Below the pieces are notes generated by a model. The model did not search any database and was not told the origin of the DNA. It saw only the letters and a list, made by a program, of their open reading frames with translations. Positions 44,800 through 53,721 of a stretch of 64,000 bases of DNA are shown here, in pieces (the stretch's first letter is position 1; every line of letters begins with the position of its first letter). This stretch comes from Candidatus Krumholzibacteriota bacterium (lineage in GTDB: Bacteria > Krumholzibacteriota > Krumholzibacteriia > JAJRXK01): positions 1 through 64,000 of the forward strand of contig JAJDAC010000044.1 of the NCBI GenBank assembly GCA_029262065.1, read 5' to 3'. A program made the position numbers and the translations under genes.

Positions 44800-45648
44800 C
44801 TAGGCGTATGAATAGAAACCCTGGCCGCTCTTGCGCCCCAGGTGCCCGGCGGCCACGAGATTGCGTAGCAACGGGCAGGCGCGGTACTTGGGATCGCGAA
44901 ATCCGTCGTACAGCACGTCAAGAATGTTCAAGCAGATGTCGAGGCCAACGAAATCAGCCAGTGCGAGCGGCCCCATGGGGTGCGCCATGCCCAACTTCAT
45001 GATCTGATCGATGGCTTCAGCCGTCGCGACACCTTCGTGCAGCGCGAAGATGGCCTCGTTGATCATAGGCATGAGAATGCGGTTGCTAACGAAGCCCGGG
45101 TAGTCGTTGCACTCCACCGGGATCTTGCCCAACGCCGACGCCATTTCCACCACCTGGTTACACGTGGCGTCGCTCGTTACGTGACCCCGGATCACTTCCA
45201 CCAGCTTCATGATGGGTACGGGGTTCATGAAATGCATGCCGATGAAGCGATCCGCCCGCGACGTGGCGCTGGCCAACTGCGTTATGGAGATAGACGATGT
45301 GTTCGAAGCCAGGATTGCGTCGTCGCCGAGTACTGGATCGACCTTGGCGTAGATGTCCCGCTTGGCGTCGAGCGATTCAAAAATAGCTTCGACCACCAAC
45401 GCGGCGCCCTCGAACGCCTTTACTTCGGTGGTGAAGTCGATGCGGTCCAACGTAGCGGATGCGTCGGCCTGGCTGATGGCCTCTTTCTTTACCTGGCGAC
45501 CCAGGTTCTTTTCGATCATGCCTCGCGCGCGGTCGAGCGCGGCCTGATTCACATCCATCAACACGGTAGGATGTCCCGCCTGCGCGAACACATGGGCAAT
45601 TCCATTGCCCATGGTTCCACCGCCGACGACTCCAATCTTCGTACTCAT
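44800..45648 (-). CDS. 3-hydroxybutyryl-CoA dehydrogenase
   Basis: A 282-residue NAD-linked enzyme. The ATG of MSTKIGVVGGGTMGNGIAHV is chosen because AGGAG lies 7 bases upstream. A 14-residue extension lacks this. The Rossmann glycine motif is GGGTMGNGIAHVFAQAG. The catalytic His/Glu region is GMHFMNPVPIMKLVEVI, and the C-terminal domain carries NDYPGFVSNRILMPMINEAI and PLALADFVGLD. It oxidises or reduces the 3-hydroxyacyl/3-ketoacyl-CoA pair in a four-step cycle with the neighbouring dehydrogenases and thiolase. Length is that of short-chain (PaaH/Hbd) enzymes. Confidence 0.94.
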   Translation of the reverse strand: MSTKIGVVGGGTMGNGIAHVFAQAGHPTVLMDVNQAALDRARGMIEKNLGRQVKKEAISQADASATLDRIDFTTEVKAFEGAALVVEAIFESLDAKRDIYAKVDPVLGDDAILASNTSSISITQLASATSRADRFIGMHFMNPVPIMKLVEVIRGHVTSDATCNQVVEMASALGKIPVECNDYPGFVSNRILMPMINEAIFALHEGVATAEAIDQIMKLGMAHPMGPLALADFVGLDICLNILDVLYDGFRDPKYRACPLLRNLVAAGHLGRKSGQGFYSYA

Positions 45649-45670
45649 TCGGGGGCTCCTTGCACTTGCT

Positions 45671-46858
45671 CTAGTCGAGGCGTCGGACACTCATGGCCAC
45701 GGCATCGCCGCCACCCAGGCACAGCGCCGCCAGACCACGGTTGGCGCCGCGATCCTGCATGGCGTACAGCAGCGTGGTGAGGATACGTGCACCGCTTGCC
45801 CCGATGGGATGTCCGAGCGCCACCGCACCGCCGTTCACATTCACGCGATCGAGGTCCAGTTCCAACTCCCGACAGACGGCAATGGCCTGCACCGAAAACG
45901 CTTCGTTGATCTCGGCCAGGTCGTAGTCATCCCAGGTGGTGTTGGTCTTTTCCATGAGCGTGCGCACGGCCCGTACCGGCGCCATCATGACCCACTTGGG
46001 CTCCACCGCACCGGTTGCGTACGCTTCAATTTCGAACCAGGGCGTGAGTCCCAGTTCGCGCGCGCGTTCTTCGCTGGCGACCACCAGCGCCGCCCCACCG
46101 TCGTTGACGCTGGGCGCGTTGCCCGCGGTCACGGTGCCACCCTTGGGCTGAAACGCCGGGCGCAACTTGGCCAGGGATTCCAGTGATGAGTCGGCGCGGG
46201 GGCCTTCGTCGGCCGCGATCACCGTTTCGCCCTTGCGGGTCTTCACGGTGACCGGTGTGATCTCCTGCTCGAAGCGGCCCGCCTTCATGGCGGCAATCGC
46301 CTTCTCGTGGCTCTGCAGCGCGTAGGCATCCTGCTCTTCGCGGCTGATGCCGTACTTCTCGGCCACCAGTTCAGCGGTCATGCCCATGTGATAGTCGTTG
46401 TAGATGTCCCACAGACCGTCGTGGACCATGAGATCGGTCAGCTCCCCGTGGCCCAGCCGATAACCCGTGCGTGCTTTCTGAAGCGCGTAGGGCGCGTTGC
46501 TCATGCTCTCCATGCCGCCCGCCACCACGCAGCCCACGTCGCCCGCCTTGATAGCCTGCGCGGCCAGGGCCACGGCACGCAGGCCGCTGCCGCATACCTT
46601 GTTGATGGTCATCGCGCTGCAACTGTCGGGAAGGCCGCCGTAGATTGTGGCCTGCCGCGCGGGATTCTGACCCAGTCCCGCCGGAAGCACGCAGCCCATG
46701 ATGACTTCGTCGACCGCTTCGGGGTCCACGTTCGCGCGCTCCACCGCGGCGCGTATGGCCGCGGCACCCAGCTCGGGCGCCCGCACTGGCGACAAACCAC
46801 CCTGGAACCTGCCCACCGGCGTTCGGGCCGCCCCGGCGATAACGACTTTCTTCGACAT
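45671..46858 (-). CDS. Acetyl-CoA acetyltransferase (thiolase)
   Basis: A 395-residue thiolase. AAGGAG lies about 6-8 bases before the ATG. The nucleophilic Cys is in [16 protein letters not shown], with the C-terminal pair in [13 protein letters not shown] (His) and [11 protein letters not shown] (Cys), and [11 protein letters not shown] is intact. It carries out the last thiolytic step, or acetoacetyl-CoA formation. It sits between an acyl-CoA dehydrogenase gene and the 3-hydroxybutyryl-CoA dehydrogenase gene, spaced 19 and 22 bases, in the beta-oxidation run. It differs from the thiolase at 7813-8988 in sequence (for example [10 protein letters not shown] versus MTVNMACGSG). Confidence 0.94.
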   Translation of the reverse strand: MSKKVVIAGAARTPVGRFQGGLSPVRAPELGAAAIRAAVERANVDPEAVDEVIMGCVLPAGLGQNPARQATIYGGLPDSCSAMTINKVCGSGLRAVALAAQAIKAGDVGCVVAGGMESMSNAPYALQKARTGYRLGHGELTDLMVHDGLWDIYNDYHMGMTAELVAEKYGISREEQDAYALQSHEKAIAAMKAGRFEQEITPVTVKTRKGETVIAADEGPRADSSLESLAKLRPAFQPKGGTVTAGNAPSVNDGGAALVVASEERARELGLTPWFEIEAYATGAVEPKWVMMAPVRAVRTLMEKTNTTWDDYDLAEINEAFSVQAIAVCRELELDLDRVNVNGGAVALGHPIGASGARILTTLLYAMQDRGANRGLAALCLGGGDAVAMSVRRLD

Positions 46859-46877
46859 GAACTCTCCTTGGGGTGTC

Positions 46878-48014
46878 TTAGCTCAACACGTGACGACTGA
46901 TGACGATGCGTTGCACCTCACTGGTACCCTCGCCGATCGTGCACAATTTGGCGTCGCGATAGGCACGCTCGACCGGATAGTCGCGGCAGTAACCGTAGCC
47001 GCCCAGAATCTGGATGGCGTTGTTCGTAACGCGCATGGCCATTTCACTCGCGAATAATTTGGCCATGGCGCTCTTGTGGCCGAATGGCTTGCCTTCGTCT
47101 TTCAGGCGCGCCGACTGGTACACCAGAAGTTCGGCGGCCTCGATCTCGGTGGCCGCATCGGCCAACATCCATTGAATGGCCTGGAAGCCCGAGATGGGCT
47201 TGCCGAAGGCTTCGCGTTCCTTGCTGTACTTCAGCGCGAACTCGTGCGCGCCCTTGGCCAAACCCAACGAAAGCGAACCAATGGAAATACGACCGGCGTC
47301 GAGGGTCTTCATGAAGTTCTTGAATCCGGCTCCCACCTGTCCCAACACGTTCTCTTTGGGAATGCGCACGTCCTCCATGAGCAATTGCGCCGTGTCGCTG
47401 GCGCGCATACCCAACTTGTCTTCCTTCTTGCCCACCGAGAACCCCGGAGTATCTCGTTCCACCAGGAATGCGGAGATCCCCTCGCTGGTGCCCCTGGTCG
47501 GGTCGGTCACCGCCGTCAGCACGTAGAGCCCCGCGTACGACGCGTTGGTGATCCAACTCTTGCTGCCGTTGATCACCCATTCATTTCCGTCGAGCACCGC
47601 GGTGGTCTTGGTTCCACCCGAGTCACTCCCGGCACCCGGCTCGGTAAGGCCGTAGCTCACCAACATGCGCCCGGCGGCGGCCTCGGGTAGGAACTTCTTG
47701 CGCTGCTCCTCGGTACCGAACTGGTTGATCGGTCCCACGCCCAGGCTGTTGTGCGCGGCCACGCCCAACGCCGTGGAACCGCAGGCCTTGGCAATCTCCT
47801 CGATGATGATGGCGTAGCTCACGGTGTCCAGGCCGGAGCCGCCGTATTGCTCGGGAATGAAGACACCCAGGAAACCGATTTCGCCGAGGGCCGCCATGTT
47901 ATCGGCGGGAAACTGACCCTTCTCGTCGATCTCGTGGGCAATGGGTTCGACCTGCTCCTGCACGAAGCGGCGCGCGGTATCGCGTACGATTTGGTGATTT
48001 TCCGAAAAGTCCAT
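46878..48014 (-). CDS. Acyl-CoA dehydrogenase (copy 3)
   Basis: A 378-residue flavoprotein from the ATG of [18 protein letters not shown] 27-residue extension of the frame has no family-like sequence. FAD-domain segments [18 protein letters not shown] and [16 protein letters not shown] are present. In the catalytic region, where copies 1 and 2 have IYEGT, this copy has [14 protein letters not shown], so the Tyr before the catalytic Glu is replaced by Gly. It may have different chain-length preference. It follows the B12-subunit gene by 43 bases and precedes the thiolase by 19. Confidence 0.92.
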   Translation of the reverse strand: MDFSENHQIVRDTARRFVQEQVEPIAHEIDEKGQFPADNMAALGEIGFLGVFIPEQYGGSGLDTVSYAIIIEEIAKACGSTALGVAAHNSLGVGPINQFGTEEQRKKFLPEAAAGRMLVSYGLTEPGAGSDSGGTKTTAVLDGNEWVINGSKSWITNASYAGLYVLTAVTDPTRGTSEGISAFLVERDTPGFSVGKKEDKLGMRASDTAQLLMEDVRIPKENVLGQVGAGFKNFMKTLDAGRISIGSLSLGLAKGAHEFALKYSKEREAFGKPISGFQAIQWMLADAATEIEAAELLVYQSARLKDEGKPFGHKSAMAKLFASEMAMRVTNNAIQILGGYGYCRDYPVERAYRDAKLCTIGEGTSEVQRIVISRHVLS

Positions 48015-48057
48015 GCACAGTCCCCAGGGGAAACGACGAACACTCCAGGCCAGGCGT

Positions 48058-48462
48058 TCAGACCTGACGCAACGGCAAATTACGAATAAAGGCAACCACG
48101 TCGCGCGTGGGCGACCCTGGTCCGAACAGGCGGCTGACGCCTTGTTCTTCCAATTGGCGCATGTCGGCGTCGGGAATGATTCCGCCGCCCACTATATGCA
48201 CGTGCGAAGCGCCGCGCTCGCGCAGCAACTCCAGAATTCGAGGAAAGACCGACATGTGCGCGCCCGACAGGATGCTCACGGCGAGCACGTCCACGTCTTC
48301 CTGCACCGATGCACTGACGATGTCTTCGGGGGTCTGGTGAAGACCGGTATAGATGACCTCCATTCCGGCGTCACGCAGCGCCGAAGCGATCACTTTGGCG
48401 CCCCGATCGTGGCCATCGAGTCCTGGCTTGGCCACTAGCACGCGAATCCGGGTTTCCACCAC
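48058..48462 (-). CDS. Methylmalonyl-CoA mutase, small (B12-binding) subunit
   Basis: A 134-residue cobalamin-binding domain with flavodoxin-like fold. GTG start, with GGGAGATGG about 6-9 bases upstream. The base-off/His-on signature is [11 protein letters not shown] (Asp16, His18, Gly21; DxHxxG). It is followed by SILSGAH and the [10 protein letters not shown] loop. This fits the missing C-terminal domain of the mutase subunit at 15618-17255. The family interacts as an alpha-beta heterodimer that binds adenosylcobalamin. It sits between the MeaB gene and an acyl-CoA dehydrogenase gene. No catalytic barrel is encoded nearby, so partner assignment to the distant gene is inferred. Confidence 0.92.
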   Translation of the reverse strand: MVETRIRVLVAKPGLDGHDRGAKVIASALRDAGMEVIYTGLHQTPEDIVSASVQEDVDVLAVSILSGAHMSVFPRILELLRERGASHVHIVGGGIIPDADMRQLEEQGVSRLFGPGSPTRDVVAFIRNLPLRQV

Positions 48463-48602
48463 GTCGGACCATCTCCCGTCTGGCAGCCGAAAAGCCCCCA
48501 GCCGCTTGAAATACTTGGATTTACGCGGAGGCCGGCCCGAGGGACCGGGTCAGGCACACTGAAGGTATAGGATACGGACGAACGACCGTTTTGGAAAGCA
48601 GC

Positions 48603-49574
48603 CTATGAGCCCTCGCCGGGCAGTGAAATCCGGTCGGAAAGCGCGTGAACGGCCGCGGCCAGATCGGTCCGATGGGCGGCCACATCGGCCGCGTGGTCGC
48701 GAAGGACGCTACCGAAACCATCGTCGTGCCAGAGCCGCGCCAGCAGCGCATGCTCGACCAATTGGCGCAGTTGCAGCTCGATCGAAGCTCGCGTACGGGC
48801 CTCGAACTCACCGGAAGTCTCCAGCCAGGTTCGGTGTTGCCGCATGACCTCTACCACTTCATCCACGCCCTCGCCGCGATAGGCGCAGGTCATGAGTACG
48901 GGTGTGGCCCAACCGCCGTCGACCACCGCACGACTGTGCAGCTCCGACTCCACCAGTACCCCCAACTCCTTGGCCCCGTCTCGATCGGCTTTGTTCACCA
49001 CGAGGATATCAGCCACTTCCAACAGCCCGGCCTTCATCAGCTGAACCCCGTCACCGGTCCCCGGCAGTAGCAACAGTGCGACCGAGTGCGCTTTCCGCAT
49101 GACATCCAGCTCGGCCTGCCCCACACCCACGGTCTCCATGAGAATTGGATCGAACCCCAGGGCGTCCATGGCGTCGGCCACCAGGCCCGTGGCCAGACTC
49201 AGCCCGCCCGTCTGGCCCCGCGTGGATAGGCTTCGGATGAAGATCCGGTCGTGCGACTCCAACTCGCTCATACGGACACGATCGCCCAGGAGGGCACCGC
49301 CCGTCTGAGGACTGCTGGGGTCCACCGCCACCACGCCCACCTGCGCGTCGTCCCGTGCGGCAAACCGCCGCGCGAGCTGGTTGATGAGAGTACTTTTGCC
49401 CGCGCCGGGCGGTCCGGCCACGCCGATTCGATGGGCGCGGCCAGTGTGTGGACTCAGCAAACGCAACAGCTCGTCGCGCCGGGGCCCACCTTGCTCTACC
49501 AGCGTCAGTACGCGTCCAATGGAGGCCTGGTCGCCCGCCTGGGCACGCGCGAATAGTTCTTCTGAAGTGCTCAT
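48603..49574 (-). CDS. meaB: Methylmalonyl-CoA mutase-associated GTPase (MeaB/ArgK)
   Basis: A 323-residue G3E-family GTPase. Walker A is GVAGPPGAGKSTLINQL. VVAVDPSSPQTGGALLGDRVRM and IFIRSLSTRGQTGGLS follow, the base-specificity motif is ILVVNKADRDGAKELGV, and the helical C-terminal region is of normal length. MeaB loads adenosylcobalamin onto the mutase and protects it from inactivation. It is 140 bases upstream of the B12-binding subunit gene. No Shine-Dalgarno site precedes the ATG, and a TATTCT hexamer ends only 7 bases before it, which hints at a leaderless transcript. A strong hairpin separates it from the lamin-tail-domain gene. Confidence 0.94.
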   Translation of the reverse strand: MSTSEELFARAQAGDQASIGRVLTLVEQGGPRRDELLRLLSPHTGRAHRIGVAGPPGAGKSTLINQLARRFAARDDAQVGVVAVDPSSPQTGGALLGDRVRMSELESHDRIFIRSLSTRGQTGGLSLATGLVADAMDALGFDPILMETVGVGQAELDVMRKAHSVALLLLPGTGDGVQLMKAGLLEVADILVVNKADRDGAKELGVLVESELHSRAVVDGGWATPVLMTCAYRGEGVDEVVEVMRQHRTWLETSGEFEARTRASIELQLRQLVEHALLARLWHDDGFGSVLRDHAADVAAHRTDLAAAVHALSDRISLPGEGS

Positions 49575-49581
49575 GCCGCGG

Positions 49582-49587
49582 AGAATA
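49582..49587 (-). promoter_or_regulatory. Possible -10 box for a leaderless meaB transcript
   Basis: On the minus strand TATTCT lies 7 bases before the meaB ATG, so transcription would start at or next to the start codon. The only -35-like hexamer at 17-base spacing is TGGTCT (3 of 6 matches). Absence of a Shine-Dalgarno site before this ATG agrees with leaderless translation. Weak evidence. Confidence 0.3.
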
Positions 49588-49610
49588 GGCTACAACCGGG
49601 CTTGAGACCA

Positions 49611-49637
49611 GCCGGGACCGAAGCAATCGGTCCCGGC
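49611..49637 (-). terminator. Strong 11-bp hairpin between the lamin-tail-domain gene and meaB
   Basis: Arms GCCGGGACCGA (49611-49621) and TCGGTCCCGGC (49627-49637) are perfectly complementary with a 5-base loop AGCAA. On the minus strand the hairpin starts about 12 bases past the stop of the lamin-tail-domain gene. No U-tract follows, so it is a terminator-like or mRNA 3' end structure and not a textbook terminator. It separates two transcription units of unrelated function. Confidence 0.5.
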
Positions 49638-49648
49638 CACCAACACCA

Positions 49649-50281
49649 TCAGAATCGTGCTCGGACCCTGGACAGACTCGCCCCTTCTATGGGCACCGAG
49701 CCGGCACACTCATTCTCGAGGCCGGGGGAAGGCACACAGTCGGTGCTCGCGGGCTGCAGAGTGCCCGTATACGGATTCAGCGCGTCGAACAACACCCACG
49801 TGCCAACCTCCACCAGCCGGCCCATCGAACGATCGTCTTCGGCCGCATGGGCCAATACATCGACCGCATCGAGCGCATCGAGAACCCGTGGCGTATCGAT
49901 GTCTCGCCAAAGCTCCACGCGATCGCCGCTGTTGTTCAGACTGAGCCCGGTCGTGGACAGTCCGTTTGCGCTCTGCCACGCGACGGCGTCACTACCGAGT
50001 ACCAGGCGCACTTCCCCCGCGGCCAGGCTGCCGGTGAAGCCGAAGTGATAGCTGTCACCCGAACCATCGCGCAGGAAAACCCCCTGGAGGTCTTCGACTC
50101 CGGGGCCCGTGTTCACGATTTCGACCCACTCGTCGTTCTTGAAATCGACCTCGCCATCACCGTTCCAGTCTTGGCCCGGCGCCGACAGGATCTCATTGAT
50201 CAGGAGTTCCGCCGCAACGGGTGACACCAGGAGACTTGTCAGCAGGAGGACGCACACCATCGAACCGAGGGCGAACCGCAT
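49649..50281 (-). CDS. Exported lamin-tail-domain (LTD) protein
   Basis: A 210-residue protein with a signal peptide (GSMVCVLLLTSLLVSPVAAE, cleavage near 24). AAAGGTGG lies about 8 bases upstream. The mature part begins ELLINEILSAPGQDWNGDGEVD and continues NDEWVEIVNTGPGVEDLQGVFLRDGSGDS, SLAAGEVRLVLGSDAV and GLSLNNSGDRVELWRD, the pattern of the bacterial lamin tail domain, an Ig-like fold found in exported proteins. An acidic DWNGDGEVD loop could bind calcium. About 60 C-terminal residues carry a CVPSPGLENECAG segment. It lacks an NPFNP-type tail, so how it is held is unknown. Function unknown. Confidence 0.8.
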   Translation of the reverse strand: MRFALGSMVCVLLLTSLLVSPVAAELLINEILSAPGQDWNGDGEVDFKNDEWVEIVNTGPGVEDLQGVFLRDGSGDSYHFGFTGSLAAGEVRLVLGSDAVAWQSANGLSTTGLSLNNSGDRVELWRDIDTPRVLDALDAVDVLAHAAEDDRSMGRLVEVGTWVLFDALNPYTGTLQPASTDCVPSPGLENECAGSVPIEGASLSRVRARF

Positions 50282-50361
50282 TGGGTTCCACCTTTCGGGA
50301 GGCTTCGTCGTTGGGAAGATCGACAGGGTAGCTGATCGAGCCGGATCGTCAAGTCGGTCGG

Positions 50362-50811
50362 CTAGAACTGAACCCGTAGCAGCGACAACCGCACTTCACG
50401 GTCGGGGACGCGCGCGAGGTCGTAGCCGTTGGCGCGGTTGAGAAGTTCGGCTCCGCGATACGCGTCGATGCTCGACCATGCCAAGGCGGTACCGTAGAGG
50501 ATCCAACCAATGCCCCGCTCGAAGTCGACGCCGCTTTCGCTTTGCGCCAGTCCGAACACGCGCCCGACCAGCAGCAGACCCAGGCTCGCGGTGGCTACGA
50601 ACGCGTATCCCTTGTTGGGCTGTTCGTTTCCGAACTGGCCCCACCCCGGCAGGATCGCGCTCTTGGTGAACGCCCAGGTGGGGTCACGGTAGCGTTCGAC
50701 TCGTCCTTCGGACTTCATGGCCGATTGGGCCAACGCGGCGGGTGCCTGCGGCCCCACCAGCAACTGGACCATCAGCAACAGGCCCATGAGCCACGGCCAC
50801 GCTCTAACCAC
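50362..50811 (-). CDS. DUF5683-like membrane protein
   Basis: A 149-residue protein from a GTG that overlaps the gatB stop region and has GGAGG 6 bases upstream. A longer frame to 50850 is possible but has no such site. An N-terminal hydrophobic segment (WPWLMGLLLMVQLLVG) is followed by AQSAMKSEGRVERYRDP, then KSAILPGWGQFGNEQPNKGYAF, which resembles the SAxxPGxGQ..N....KG pattern of DUF5683, and further hydrophobic helices. In the FCB group DUF5683 is common among membrane proteins of unknown function. It is the last gene after gatB and may be cotranscribed with it. Confidence 0.65.
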   Translation of the reverse strand: MVRAWPWLMGLLLMVQLLVGPQAPAALAQSAMKSEGRVERYRDPTWAFTKSAILPGWGQFGNEQPNKGYAFVATASLGLLLVGRVFGLAQSESGVDFERGIGWILYGTALAWSSIDAYRGAELLNRANGYDLARVPDREVRLSLLRVQF

Positions 50812-52261
50812 GTCGTTCCTCCAGCGCCTTGCGCACGATGTCGTTGGCAAGCTTCGGATTGGCTTGCCCGCGGGTCAGCTTCATGAGCTGTCCCACGAAG
50901 AATGCGGCCACGCTCTCCTTCCCGTCCAGATACGTCTGTACCTGTTGCGGATGGCTATCGAGAATCTGACGCACCTGCGCGTCGATTTCTCCGACGTCGG
51001 AAATCTGGCGCAAGCCATCCCGTTCGACGATCTCGGCCGCGCTGCCGCCGCCCTGGGTCATCTTCTCGAACACTTCCTTGGCCAAACTACTGCTGACCGT
51101 CCCGTCCACCACGAGCTGGATCAGCTCGGCCAGACCTGACGCCGAGACTCCCAGCGAGTCGATTTCACCGTCGCGCTCGTTGAGCACGCGCGCCACCTCG
51201 CCCACCATCCAGTTGCTTACGAGTTTGCCGGCGCGTTCGACCTTGCCCACGGAAGCCACCACCTGCTCGAAGTAGTCGGCATGAGCGCGACTCTGGCTGA
51301 GCTGGGCCGCGTCATCGGCCGATACTCCGAACTCTCGCACCAACCGGCCGGCCCGCGCCGCGGGCAACTCGGGCAACGCCATACGAACACGCTCGAGCCA
51401 GGCCTCGTCGATCAGGACCGGAGGCAGATCGGGGTCGGGAAAGTAACGATAGTCGCTGGCTTCCTCCTTGCTTCGCATGACGCGCGTGGTATTGCGGTCG
51501 GGGTCCCAAAGACGCGTCTCCTGGCGAATGCGTTCTCCGTCGGCCACCGCTTTCTTCTGTCGTTCGATTTCGTGCACGAGCGCGGCCATGACGCCACGAA
51601 TGGAGTTCATGTTCTTGATTTCGACCTTGGTACCCAACGTGCTCACGCCGACTTCCCGGACCGAGACATTCGCGTCGCACCGCAGGCTTCCCTCTTCCAT
51701 GTTGCCATCGCAGATATCGAGATAGCGAACCAGGCGACGCAACGCCGTGAGGTAGGCGCCCGCCTCTTCCACCGATCGCAAGACGGGCTGGCTGACAATT
51801 TCCACCAACGGTACGCCCGCCCGATTGAGATCCACCAGCGTGGTCTGGCCCTGGGTCTGATCGTGCAGCGACTTGCCCGCGTCTTCTTCGAGGTGAATAC
51901 GCTCGAGCGCCACCGTCGACGGCTTGCCGTCCACCACGATCGGAACTTCACCCCCACGGCAGATCGGCTGATCGAACTGGGATATCTGGTAGTTCTTCGG
52001 GACGTCCGGATAGAAATAGTGTTTGCGCGCGAAGACGTTCGACTCCCGGATCTCACAGCCCAACGCCAAGCCCAGTCGCATGGCAAATTCCACGGCCTTC
52101 ACGTTGACGACAGGCAACGCTCCCGGCAGGCCAAGGCACACCGGGTCGGTCTGGGTGTTCGGTGGCGCCCCGAAAGCCGCTGACGATCCACTGAAGATCT
52201 TGGTCGCCGTGGAAAGTTGGGCGTGCACCTCGAGGCCAATGACCGGTTCCAGCGCGCTCAT
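50804..52261 (-). CDS. gatB: Asp/Glu-tRNA amidotransferase subunit B
   Basis: A 485-residue protein from the ATG that overlaps the gatA stop (ATGA). Signature blocks are VIGLEVHAQLSTATKIFSG, KHYFYPDVPKNYQISQFDQP, RIHLEEDAGKSLHD, DLNRAGVPLVEIVSQP and DCNV-type RCDANVSVREVG, the tRNA-binding cradle. The C-terminal helical and YqeY-like tail (GQLMKLTRGQANPKLANDIVRKAL) is complete. With GatA and GatC it converts misacylated Glu-tRNA(Gln) and/or Asp-tRNA(Asn). Length is typical (about 475-490). Confidence 0.95.
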   Translation of the reverse strand: MSALEPVIGLEVHAQLSTATKIFSGSSAAFGAPPNTQTDPVCLGLPGALPVVNVKAVEFAMRLGLALGCEIRESNVFARKHYFYPDVPKNYQISQFDQPICRGGEVPIVVDGKPSTVALERIHLEEDAGKSLHDQTQGQTTLVDLNRAGVPLVEIVSQPVLRSVEEAGAYLTALRRLVRYLDICDGNMEEGSLRCDANVSVREVGVSTLGTKVEIKNMNSIRGVMAALVHEIERQKKAVADGERIRQETRLWDPDRNTTRVMRSKEEASDYRYFPDPDLPPVLIDEAWLERVRMALPELPAARAGRLVREFGVSADDAAQLSQSRAHADYFEQVVASVGKVERAGKLVSNWMVGEVARVLNERDGEIDSLGVSASGLAELIQLVVDGTVSSSLAKEVFEKMTQGGGSAAEIVERDGLRQISDVGEIDAQVRQILDSHPQQVQTYLDGKESVAAFFVGQLMKLTRGQANPKLANDIVRKALEERRG

Positions 52262-53721
52262 GACGACTTCTCCATGAGCGTCCAACGATCTTCGTCAAAG
52301 CCTCGCACGTGCTCGACCGCGCGCCCGGCCCGAAGCAGAATACCCTCTTGCATGGCCGGAGCCGTCAGATGGATTGCCAGGGGCAATCCCGCCTCGTTGC
52401 ACGCCGTGGGTACCGACAACGCGGGAAGCCCCGTGAGGTTGGCCGACACGGTGTACACATCGCCGAGGTACATGGCCAGAGGGTCAGCGGCCTTCTCGCC
52501 GCGCAGGAACGCGGGCGTGGGCGAAGTTGGTGTGGCAATGACGTCGCACGTCTCGAAGGCCGCATCGAACTCGCGACGCAACAGCGTGCGCACCTGGCTC
52601 GCCTTGTTATAGTAGGCTTCGGCGTACTCGGCCGACAAAACGAACGTTCCCAGCACGATGCGGCGTTTCACCTCGGCCCCGAAACCTTCGGTGCGGGTCG
52701 CGCAGGTCATGTCCACCAACGACTGTTCCTGGGCGCCGTCTTGGGCCTGGGCCCGGTGCCCGTAGCGGATTCCGTCGTACCGAGCCAGGTTGCTCGACGC
52801 TTCGGCCGTGCACAGTACGTAGTAGGTTGCCACCGCGGCCTTGGCGGCCGGCAGATCCACATCGACCAGCTGGGCGCCGGCTTTGCGCAACTGCTCACAC
52901 GTGGCCTCGAAGTCCGCGCGCACATCGGCGTCGACCCCTTCGCTCACCAGCGCTCGCGGTATTCCTACCCGTAACCCCGCCGGCCCGCCTTCGATTTCCG
53001 CCAGTACGTCGCCGACCGGACGGTCCATGGTGGTGGCATCGCGTGGGTCGTGACCGGCCAGCGCGCTGTACACCAACGCGGCGTCGCGCACGTTCCGCGT
53101 GAGCGGCCCAACCTGATCGAGGCTGCTGGCGAATGCCACCAGGCCGAAACGGGACACGCGTCCGTAGGTGGGCTTGAGCCCAACCACACCGCAGAACGCC
53201 GCCGGTTGTCGCACCGATCCACCGGTATCGCTGCCCAGGGCGAACGGAACCATGCCCGCGGCCACGGCCGCCGCCGAACCACCCGAACTGCCACCGGGAA
53301 CGGCGTCTGCATGCCAGGGATTTCGCGAGGGACCGCCGTGCGAATTCTCGGTACTGCTACCCATGGCGAACTCGTCCATGTTCGTAACGCCCAGCAGCGT
53401 GGCGCCCGCTTCGCGCAGCCGAGCCGTGACCGTGGCATCGAAGGGCGATACGTACCCCTTGAGAATCCGACTGCAGCAGGTGAGTTCGCGGCCGACCACC
53501 GCGATGTTGGCCTTGGTGGCGTAGGGGATCCCACTCAACCTGCCGCCGGAAGACGCGGCAACCGGTTCATCGAACACCTCGACGAACGCCTGCAACGCAG
53601 CGTCCGCCTCGCGCACGCGGGCGACGCAGGCTTCGGTCAACTCGGCGCCGGAGAACTCGCCGCGATCCATGCCCTGGAGCAATTGTTCTACCGAGCGGCG
53701 GCTTAGATGCGTCCCACTCAT
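52258..53721 (-). CDS. gatA: Asp/Glu-tRNA amidotransferase subunit A
   Basis: A 487-residue amidase. The Ser-cisSer-Lys triad is visible: Lys in GIPYATKANIAV, the cis-Ser and nucleophilic Ser in VPGGSSGGSAAAVAAGM and LGSDTGGSVRQPAAFCG. Other family segments are LVAFASSLDQVGPLTR and PRALVSEGVDADV. It releases ammonia from glutamine and passes it to GatB. Order C-A-B with 4-base overlaps at both ends suggests one operon downstream of uvrD/pcrA. Confidence 0.95.
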   Translation of the reverse strand: MSGTHLSRRSVEQLLQGMDRGEFSGAELTEACVARVREADAALQAFVEVFDEPVAASSGGRLSGIPYATKANIAVVGRELTCCSRILKGYVSPFDATVTARLREAGATLLGVTNMDEFAMGSSTENSHGGPSRNPWHADAVPGGSSGGSAAAVAAGMVPFALGSDTGGSVRQPAAFCGVVGLKPTYGRVSRFGLVAFASSLDQVGPLTRNVRDAALVYSALAGHDPRDATTMDRPVGDVLAEIEGGPAGLRVGIPRALVSEGVDADVRADFEATCEQLRKAGAQLVDVDLPAAKAAVATYYVLCTAEASSNLARYDGIRYGHRAQAQDGAQEQSLVDMTCATRTEGFGAEVKRRIVLGTFVLSAEYAEAYYNKASQVRTLLRREFDAAFETCDVIATPTSPTPAFLRGEKAADPLAMYLGDVYTVSANLTGLPALSVPTACNEAGLPLAIHLTAPAMQEGILLRAGRAVEHVRGFDEDRWTLMEKSS

